64,000 nucleotides of DNA, from NCBI RefSeq assembly GCF_000306945.1, contig NC_018518.1, forward strand, positions 2,294,001-2,358,000, written 5' to 3'. The translations under genes were made by a program, and so were the position numbers. This DNA is from Bordetella pertussis 18323 (lineage in GTDB: Bacteria > Pseudomonadota > Gammaproteobacteria > Burkholderiales > Burkholderiaceae_B). Numbering within the stretch: position 1 is the stretch's first letter; every line of letters starts with the position of its first letter. The notes beneath the pieces are model-generated. The model saw only the letters and a program-made list of their open reading frames with translations, was not told where the DNA came from and did not search any database. Below, piece by piece: positions 55,947-64,000 of this stretch.

Positions 55947-56741
55947 ATGCTGCAAACGTTGGAAGTTGCCTACGGGCCGCAGACCGCAGTGGTCTGGTTG
56001 AACCGGCCCGATGTGCGCAATGCGCTGGACCCTCGGATGATCGCCGAGCTGACCGAGACCTTCATGGCGCTGGGCGCCGACAACGAGGTGCGCGCCATCG
56101 TCCTGGCCGGGCGCGGCAAGGCGTTCTGCGCCGGCGCGGACCTCAACTGGATGCGCCGCAGCGCGCAGGCCGGCGACGCCGAGAACCGCGCCGACGCGCA
56201 GACGTTGGCGACCATGCTGCACACGATCTACACCTGCCCCAAGCCCACCATCGCGCGCATCCATGGCCCGTGCATGGCGGGCGGCATGGGCCTGGCCGCG
56301 GCCTGCGACATTGCCGTGGCCTCGCACGAGGCGCGCTTCGCCCTGACCGAAACGCGCCTGGGGCTGATTGCCTCGATGATCTCGCCCTATGTGCTGCGCG
56401 CCATGGGCGCACGCACCGCCAGCCGCTGGTTCCTGAGCGCCGAGGTCTTCGAGGCGACCGAGGCCTGGCGCATCGGGCTGGTGCACGAACTGTGCGAGGC
56501 GGACCGGCTCGACGGCCAGATCAACGAATTGCTGGGCAGCTTCATGCTGACCTCGCCCCATGCGGTGGCGCAGGCCAAGCGGCTGATCCGTGACGTGGCG
56601 GGCGCGCCGATCGACGCCGCCCTGCTGGAAGAAACCGCCGCCCGCATCGCCGAACAGCGCGCCAGCGCCGACGGCCGCGAGGGCCTGGCCTCTTTCCTGG
56701 AAAAACGCCAGCCCGCCTGGGTGCCCCGGCAGGACACGTAG
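55947..56741 (+). CDS. Enoyl-CoA hydratase/isomerase family protein (264 aa)
   Basis: Crotonase fold: oxyanion-hole segments KAFCAGADLNWM and GPCMAGGMGLAAACDIAVAS, and ARFALTETRLGLIASMISPYVLR with the catalytic Glu region. Best resembles methylglutaconyl- or gamma-carboxygeranoyl-CoA hydratases (LiuC-like), but the substrate is uncertain. It follows the TRAP operon by 48 bp and may be co-transcribed. Confidence 0.88.
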   Translation: MLQTLEVAYGPQTAVVWLNRPDVRNALDPRMIAELTETFMALGADNEVRAIVLAGRGKAFCAGADLNWMRRSAQAGDAENRADAQTLATMLHTIYTCPKPTIARIHGPCMAGGMGLAAACDIAVASHEARFALTETRLGLIASMISPYVLRAMGARTASRWFLSAEVFEATEAWRIGLVHELCEADRLDGQINELLGSFMLTSPHAVAQAKRLIRDVAGAPIDAALLEETAARIAEQRASADGREGLASFLEKRQPAWVPRQDT

Positions 56742-56753
56742 CGGGGCCTGCGT

Positions 56754-59099
<2,346 letters not shown>

Positions 59100-59165
59100 G
59101 GATAAAGGACTTAAAGGGTCGGACAGCCGACATTTTGCCTGAATGCGAGCGGGCCCGGCACTAGC

Positions 59166-60208
59166 TGTGAAGATTCAATAGGTTGTATGCATGGTTCATC
59201 CGAACCGGATTTGAGAAACTGGAAATCGCCAACCCCCCAGTTCACTCAAGGAGCCCGGCCGGATGAACACCCATAAGCATGCCCGATTGACCTTCCTACG
59301 TCGACTCGAAATGGTCCAGCAATTGATCGCCCATCAAGTTTGTGTGCCTGAAGCGGCCCGCGCCTATGGGGTCACCGCGCCGACTGTGCGCAAATGGCTG
59401 GGCCGCTTCCTGGCTCAGGGCCAGGCGGGCTTGGCCGATGCGTCCTCGCGCCCGACGGTCTCGCCCCGAGCGATTGCGCCGGCCAAGGCGCTGGCTATCG
59501 TGGAGCTGCGCCGCAAGCGGCTGACCCAAGCGCGCATCGCCCAGGCGCTGGGCGTGTCAGCCAGCACCGTCAGCCGCGTCCTGGCCCGCGCCGGTCTGTC
59601 GCACCTGGCCGACCTGGAGCCGGCCGAGCCGGTGGTGCGCTACGAGCATCAGGCCCCCGGCGATCTGCTGCACATCGACATCAAGAAGCTGGGACGTATC
59701 CAGCGCCCTGGCCACCGGGTCACGGGCAACCGACGCGATACCGTTGAGGGGGCCGGCTGGGACTTCGTCTTCGTGGCCATCGATGACCACGCCCGCGTGG
59801 CCTTCACCGACATCCACCCCGACGAGCGCTTCCCCAGCGCCGTCCAGTTCCTCAAGGACGCAGTGGCCTACTACCAGCGCCTGGGCGTGACCATCCAGCG
59901 CTTGCTCACCGACAATGGCTCGGCCTTTCGCAGCCGCGCCTTCGCCGCGCTGTGCCATGAGCTGGGCATCAAGCACCGCTTTACCCGACCTTACCGCCCA
60001 CAGACCAATGGCAAGGCCGAACGCTTCATCCAGTCGGCCTTGCGTGAGTGGGCTTACGCTCACACCTACCAGAACTCCCAACACCGAGCCGATGCCATGA
60101 AATCCTGGCTACACCACTACAACTGGCATCGACCCCACCAAGGCATCGGGCGCGCTGTACCCATCTCCAGACTCAACCTGGACGAATACAACCTATTGAC
60201 AGTTCACA
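59166..60208 (+). mobile_element. IS481 copy 6
   Basis: 1,043 bp, plus orientation, with perfect ACTAGC duplications (59160-59165 and 60209-60214). It faces copy 7 across a 655-bp interval. Confidence 0.97.
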
Positions 60209-60213
60209 ACTAG
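59263..60213 (+). CDS. IS481 transposase (316 aa)
   Basis: Intact; ends AAC-TAG in the target duplication. The spacer before the ATG reads CCAACCCCCC. Confidence 0.95.
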   Translation: MNTHKHARLTFLRRLEMVQQLIAHQVCVPEAARAYGVTAPTVRKWLGRFLAQGQAGLADASSRPTVSPRAIAPAKALAIVELRRKRLTQARIAQALGVSASTVSRVLARAGLSHLADLEPAEPVVRYEHQAPGDLLHIDIKKLGRIQRPGHRVTGNRRDTVEGAGWDFVFVAIDDHARVAFTDIHPDERFPSAVQFLKDAVAYYQRLGVTIQRLLTDNGSAFRSRAFAALCHELGIKHRFTRPYRPQTNGKAERFIQSALREWAYAHTYQNSQHRADAMKSWLHHYNWHRPHQGIGRAVPISRLNLDEYNLLTVHN

Positions 60214-60245
60214 CCGGGCCCGCTCGCGCATCCGGGCGTGTCCGT

Positions 60246-60782
60246 TCAGCGCATGACCGGCGGCGGCGCCACCGTGCCGGCGGGCGGCGGCTGCAGCCCG
60301 CCCGGAGCAGCGCCAGGCATCTGGCCGCTGGGCATCTGGCCGCTGGGCATCTGGCTGCCGGGCATCAGCCTGCCCGGCGTGGAGCCCGGCGTGCCGGCCG
60401 GCACCTGGATGACGGTTTCACGCAGCACGCCCCCGCCGCCGACGCTGCCGCGCGTGGTGGTGTTGCCGGAGGTCATCTGCGTGATGCAATCCTGTTGCTG
60501 CGAGGCGGGCAGGTTCTTGCAGCGCATCATGGCGTTGTCCTGGTAGCGCCCCTCCTGCTTGTCGTCCAGCCGGTTGCGCTGGCTTTCCTGGCGCGCGGCG
60601 CCGGCCTCGCGCAGGCAGGTGGCGCGGTCCTGGCTGGTGTCGCCGCTATTGCAGCGCTGCACGTCCATCTGGTACTGGCTCTGGCCGGAGCCCGTGCCGG
60701 CCGCATGCGCGCCGAAGGCCATCAGACTGCCCGCGCCCAGCGCCAGGGCCCCGCACCATCGTTGGATACGAATCTTCGACAT
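60246..60782 (-). CDS. Small secreted Pro/Gly-rich protein (178 aa)
   Basis: A signal peptide (MSKIRIQRWCGALALGAGSLMAFGAHA) is followed by a Gln/Cys-containing domain (MDVQRCNSGDTSQDRATCLREAGAARQE, four Cys) and a Pro/Gly-rich tail with a short repeated MPSGQ unit. I do not recognise the family. It is bracketed by two inverted IS481 copies. It may be a periplasmic or surface protein of Burkholderiales. Confidence 0.72.
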   Translation of the reverse strand: MSKIRIQRWCGALALGAGSLMAFGAHAAGTGSGQSQYQMDVQRCNSGDTSQDRATCLREAGAARQESQRNRLDDKQEGRYQDNAMMRCKNLPASQQQDCITQMTSGNTTTRGSVGGGGVLRETVIQVPAGTPGSTPGRLMPGSQMPSGQMPSGQMPGAAPGGLQPPPAGTVAPPPVMR

Positions 60783-60858
60783 GTTTCGCTCCTTGAAGTA
60801 GGCGGCGGCCGTCATGGCCTGCCGCTGACCTTTCTACCATAAGGGATTACCCGGTCGC

Positions 60859-61809
60859 CTAGGTGTGAACTGTCAATAGGTTGTATTCGTCCAGGTTGAG
60901 TCTGGAGATGGGTACAGCGCGCCCGATGCCTTGGTGGGGTCGATGCCAGTTGTAGTGGTGTAGCCAGGATTTCATGGCATCGGCTCGGTGTTGGGAGTTC
61001 TGGTAGGTGTGAGCGTAAGCCCACTCACGCAAGGCCGACTGGATGAAGCGTTCGGCCTTGCCATTGGTCTGTGGGCGGTAAGGTCGGGTAAAGCGGTGCT
61101 TGATGCCCAGCTCATGGCACAGCGCGGCGAAGGCGCGGCTGCGAAAGGCCGAGCCATTGTCGGTGAGCAAGCGCTGGATGGTCACGCCCAGGCGCTGGTA
61201 GTAGGCCACTGCGTCCTTGAGGAACTGGACGGCGCTGGGGAAGCGCTCGTCGGGGTGGATGTCGGTGAAGGCCACGCGGGCGTGGTCATCGATGGCCACG
61301 AAGACGAAGTCCCAGCCGGCCCCCTCAACGGTATCGCGTCGGTTGCCCGTGACCCGGTGGCCAGGGCGCTGGATACGTCCCAGCTTCTTGATGTCGATGT
61401 GCAGCAGATCGCCGGGGGCCTGATGCTCGTAGCGCACCACCGGCTCGGCCGGCTCCAGGTCGGCCAGGTGCGACAGACCGGCGCGGGCCAGGACGCGGCT
61501 GACGGTGCTGGCTGACACGCCCAGCGCCTGGGCGATGCGCGCTTGGGTCAGCCGCTTGCGGCGCAGCTCCACGATAGCCAGCGCCTTGGCCGGCGCAATC
61601 GCTCGGGGCGAGACCGTCGGGCGCGAGGACGCATCGGCCAAGCCCGCCTGGCCCTGAGCCAGGAAGCGGCCCAGCCATTTGCGCACAGTCGGCGCGGTGA
61701 CCCCATAGGCGCGGGCCGCTTCAGGCACACAAACTTGATGGGCGATCAATTGCTGGACCATTTCGAGTCGACGTAGGAAGGTCAATCGGGCATGCTTATG
61801 GGTGTTCAT
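60859..61809 (-). CDS. IS481 transposase (316 aa)
   Basis: Intact; ends ACC-TAG in the target duplication. Confidence 0.95.
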   Translation of the reverse strand: MNTHKHARLTFLRRLEMVQQLIAHQVCVPEAARAYGVTAPTVRKWLGRFLAQGQAGLADASSRPTVSPRAIAPAKALAIVELRRKRLTQARIAQALGVSASTVSRVLARAGLSHLADLEPAEPVVRYEHQAPGDLLHIDIKKLGRIQRPGHRVTGNRRDTVEGAGWDFVFVAIDDHARVAFTDIHPDERFPSAVQFLKDAVAYYQRLGVTIQRLLTDNGSAFRSRAFAALCHELGIKHRFTRPYRPQTNGKAERFIQSALREWAYAHTYQNSQHRADAMKSWLHHYNWHRPHQGIGRAVPISRLNLDEYNLLTVHT

Positions 61810-61906
61810 CCGGCCGGGCTCCTTGAGTGAACTGGGGGGGTGGCGATTTCCAGTTTCTCAAATCCGGTTCGGATGAACCATGCATACAACCTATTGAATC
61901 TTCACA
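60864..61906 (-). mobile_element. IS481 copy 7
   Basis: 1,043 bp, minus orientation, with perfect CCTAGG duplications (60858-60863 and 61907-61912). With copy 6 it forms a close inverted pair. Confidence 0.97.
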
Positions 61907-61964
61907 CCTAGGCTACGAAAATGTTACAAGACCCTGGCACACGTAAATCGGCGCCGCCCTGCCC

Positions 61965-62291
61965 TCAGGCGCTGTCGTCGGCGCGCCGCGCGCGGTACAC
62001 GGCCGCGCGCATCAGCAGCATGCCGGTGACAGGGGAAGTCAGCACCAGCAGCATGCCGATCACGAATTCGTGCACCACCGGCCGCATGGACAGGCTGGAG
62101 AACACCAGGATCGAGGCGGTGAGCACGCTGCATGCCCCCATGGTGTTGCCCAGCGTGGGCGCATGGATGCGGGCGTAGAAATGGCCGAAGCGCAGCATGC
62201 CCAGCGCGCCGGTCAGGGTCAGCAGCCCGCCCAGCACCAGCAGGATGGCGGCCGGGATGCCGGCCCACAGCGGAATGTCGACGTCGCTCAT
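61965..62291 (-). CDS. mrpG: Mrp-type Na+/H+ or K+/H+ antiporter subunit G (108 aa)
   Basis: Three helices with the MnhG/PhaG signature (GALGMLRFGHFYARIHAPTLGNTMG, SPVTGMLLMRAAV). ATG overlaps the subunit F stop (ATGA). Last gene of the operon segment in view; the IS481 copy 7 insertion is about 50 bp after its stop. Confidence 0.9.
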   Translation of the reverse strand: MSDVDIPLWAGIPAAILLVLGGLLTLTGALGMLRFGHFYARIHAPTLGNTMGACSVLTASILVFSSLSMRPVVHEFVIGMLLVLTSPVTGMLLMRAAVYRARRADDSA

Positions 62292-62569
62292 GGCTCGATC
62301 ACCTCGCCGCGCAGCAGGAACTTCGCCATGGCGGTCGAGCCGACGAAGCCGAACAGCGCGATCAGCAGCGCGATATCGAAATACACCGGCGTGCCGGCGC
62401 GGATGCCGAACACCAGCATGGTCAGCATGCCGCTGACGTACAGGGAGTCCAGCGCCAGCACGCGGTCTTGCGCGGTCGGCCCGCGCAGCAGCCGGATCGC
62501 CGCGCAGGCCATCGCCAGCGCAAAGCACAGCAAGGCGAACGACGCCGACCAGTACAGGACGATGTTCAT
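62288..62569 (-). CDS. mrpF: Mrp-type antiporter subunit F (about 93 aa)
   Basis: MnhF/PhaF family: three helices with IRLLRGPTAQDRVLALDSLYVSGM and the F-specific FDIALLIALFGFVGSTAMAKFLLRGEVIEP. Starts ATG 62569 (or 62572) overlap the subunit E stop. Confidence 0.9.
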   Translation of the reverse strand: MNIVLYWSASFALLCFALAMACAAIRLLRGPTAQDRVLALDSLYVSGMLTMLVFGIRAGTPVYFDIALLIALFGFVGSTAMAKFLLRGEVIEP

Positions 62570-63045
62570 CATTCGAATACCTCTATCAGGGTGCGTTCGT
62601 AGCGCTGCTTGACCAGCGCGATCCACGCCTCTTCATTCTGCAGGTCCAGCACGTGCAGGACCAGCTTGCCGTCGATGATGTCGACCCACACCGTACCCGG
62701 CGTGTAGGTCACGATGCAGGCCAGGATGGCCAGGCCGTGCGGGTCGTGCAGGTCGAGCGGAATGGCGATGAAGCCGGGCGAGAAATCCGGGCGCCGCTGC
62801 CACACCAGCCGCGCCACCGCGACGTTGGAGCGGACGATGTCGGCGAACACGCGCGCGGCCAGCCCGGGCAGCAGCCACAGGCTGCGCGGCTTGCCGCGCA
62901 GCGGCCGCAACCGGCTGGACGCCCAGCCCAGCCACAGCGCCAGCGCCGCGCCCAGCGCCAGCTGGCCGATCGAGGCGGATTGGTTGAGCATTAGCCACAG
63001 CGCCAGCATGGCCAGCGGCAGCAAGGCAAGGTAGTAGCGCCGCAT
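62569..63045 (-). CDS. mrpE: Mrp-type antiporter subunit E (158 aa)
   Basis: MnhE/PhaE family: N-terminal helices and the C-terminal FSPGFIAIPLDLHDPHGLAILACIVTYTPGTVWVDI block. The ATG at 63045 overlaps the subunit D stop; a GTG one codon upstream is possible. Confidence 0.9.
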   Translation of the reverse strand: MRRYYLALLPLAMLALWLMLNQSASIGQLALGAALALWLGWASSRLRPLRGKPRSLWLLPGLAARVFADIVRSNVAVARLVWQRRPDFSPGFIAIPLDLHDPHGLAILACIVTYTPGTVWVDIIDGKLVLHVLDLQNEEAWIALVKQRYERTLIEVFE

Positions 63046-64000
63046 CACAGGCCCTCCGACAGCGCGCGCGCCGGCTGCTTGGCGAGCACTGCGTTCACGT
63101 AGCTAGCGGGCCGGTCCAGCGACTGGGCGGCGGCGTCCAGGTAGGCCGATACCGGCCCGGCGCCCGCGGCCAGCACCACGCACAGCAGCAGCAGTACCGC
63201 GACCGGCCCGGCCTCCATCAGCCGCAGGCGGGGCGTGACCCGGTCGTCGGAGCTCCAGAATATCCGGATGCCGACGCGGCCCAGCGCGATCAGCCCAGCC
63301 AGGCCCGACAACAGCACCAGCGCCACCAGCACCCAGGCATCGAGCGCCACGGACGGCGTATTGGCCGCCGTCACCGCCGCCGACAGCAGCGAGAACTTGG
63401 CCACGAAGCCCGACAGCGGCGGCAGCCCCGTCACCAGCAAGGCGCAGGACACGAAGGCCAGGCCGAGAAAGGCCATTGCGGCCGGAATCGCCACGCCCAC
63501 GACGTCGTCGGACCGGTTGGGCGTGGACGGATCGTCCAGGTCGAACAGGTCCATGGTGACGGCCAGCACGTTGGCCCCGAAGCTGCGGGTGCGCTCGATC
63601 AGTTCGACCAGCATGAACAGCGCCCCGGTGGCCAGCACCGAGCTGATCAGGTAGAACAGCGCCGGCCCGGTCAAGGTCACGCCGGGCATGCCCAAGGCCG
63701 TCAGCAGCGTGCCGGCCGAGACGATGACGCAATAGCCGGTCAGCTTTTCGAGCTGCTGGTTGGCCAGCAGGCCCAGTCCCCCGAACACCAGCGTGGCCAG
63801 CCCCGCCGCGAACATCCAGTCCAGGCTGAAAGCCGCCGGCGCGCCGGTGGGCAGCAGCAGCGAGCCGATGCGCAGCAAGGCGTAGATGCCGACCTTGGTC
63901 ATGATGGAAAACAGCGCCGCCACCGGCGCGGCCGCCGAGCCGTAACCCTTGACCAGCCAGAAGTTGAGCGGCCAGGCGCCGGCCTTGACCAGGAAGGCCA
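63045..64000 (-). CDS. mrpD: Mrp-type antiporter subunit D, 3' part (gene continues beyond the window)
   Basis: A proton-translocating NADH dehydrogenase-like (proton_antipo_M) polypeptide. The frame is open to the window edge: KAGAWPLNFWLVKGYGSAAAPVAALFSIMTKVGIYALLRIG is readable in pieces upstream of 63923, including a conserved Lys in a helix. The N-terminal half is outside. The complex normally has subunits A(B)CDEFG, so A to C should lie to the right. Confidence 0.92.
   Translation of the reverse strand, partial: AFLVKAGAWPLNFWLVKGYGSAAAPVAALFSIMTKVGIYALLRIGSLLLPTGAPAAFSLDWMFAAGLATLVFGGLGLLANQQLEKLTGYCVIVSAGTLLTALGMPGVTLTGPALFYLISSVLATGALFMLVELIERTRSFGANVLAVTMDLFDLDDPSTPNRSDDVVGVAIPAAMAFLGLAFVSCALLVTGLPPLSGFVAKFSLLSAAVTAANTPSVALDAWVLVALVLLSGLAGLIALGRVGIRIFWSSDDRVTPRLRLMEAGPVAVLLLLCVVLAAGAGPVSAYLDAAAQSLDRPASYVNAVLAKQPARALSEGL

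Noticed and set aside
59160..61912. A composite transposon formed by IS481 copies 6 and 7
   Set aside because: Each copy has its own 6-bp target duplication (ACTAGC and CCTAGG), showing two separate insertions. There is no outer duplication.

Overview
The window is GC-rich beta-proteobacterial chromosome. It carries seven near-identical 1,043-bp IS481 copies and one IS110-family element that I recognise as IS1663. High-copy IS481 together with IS1663, and several recently broken genes, point to Bordetella pertussis. This identification rests on recognition, not on a database search.

Layout. 1-2777: IS481 inside an aldo/keto reductase gene, then an intact second aldo/keto reductase. 2774-4230: PepSY membrane protein pair with a Fur-box-like palindrome upstream. 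4328-9988: metallophosphatase, IS481, YidB-like protein, MltB-type lytic transglycosylase, DUF455 protein and an acyltransferase-like protein. 10080-18312: cyanophycin cluster (DUF1854 protein, dedicated ABC transporter, two cyanophycin synthetases), with the transporter broken and one synthetase apparently carrying an internal deletion. 18578-19367: envelope/stress trio (CsbD, DUF1328, BON). 19521-25815: IS481, LysR/EamA divergent pair, ybbA/tesA divergent pair, ppiD. 26058-32301: glycerophosphodiesterase, RlmJ, flavin disulfide reductase, peroxiredoxin-glutaredoxin, copZ/cueR with a textbook CueR promoter, and RlmD. 32420-38138: TorF-type porin, Spy-like protein, exonuclease, nlpD, pcm, surE and plsY. 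38137-40567: REP-like palindromes, IS1663 and IS481. 40569-45384: tsaD, NCS2 purine permease, frameshifted luciferase-like monooxygenase, thioredoxin-like protein and IMPACT protein. 45427-49986: IS481 and a sulfonate/taurine-type ABC importer whose binding protein is frameshifted in a poly-G tract. 50141-59099: ABC-F protein, complete TRAP transporter, enoyl-CoA hydratase, LD-carboxypeptidase, tadA and a HAD phosphatase. 59166-61906: a small secreted protein between two inverted IS481 copies. 61965-64000: the G, F, E and partial D subunits of an Mrp-type cation/proton antiporter.

The main theme is IS-driven and slippage-driven genome decay. Four genes are visibly broken: one by IS481, one by a nonsense codon plus an indel, and two by frameshifts. 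A fifth, cphA', has a suspicious in-frame gap. IS481 shows a striking property: its transposase ORF has no stop codon of its own. The stop (TAG) comes from the duplicated NCTAGN target. Where the target was GCTACC (copy 1), the transposase reads through in frame into the interrupted reductase, giving a 550-codon fusion. At least three host genes (LysR, tsaD and a periplasmic binding protein) end with TAG stops lying in the same target duplications, so these insertions leave the coding sequences intact.

I found no CRISPR array, rRNA or tRNA gene, prophage or clearly undescribed multi-gene system. The closest to a specialised system is the cyanophycin synthesis and transport cluster, which is known from relatives.
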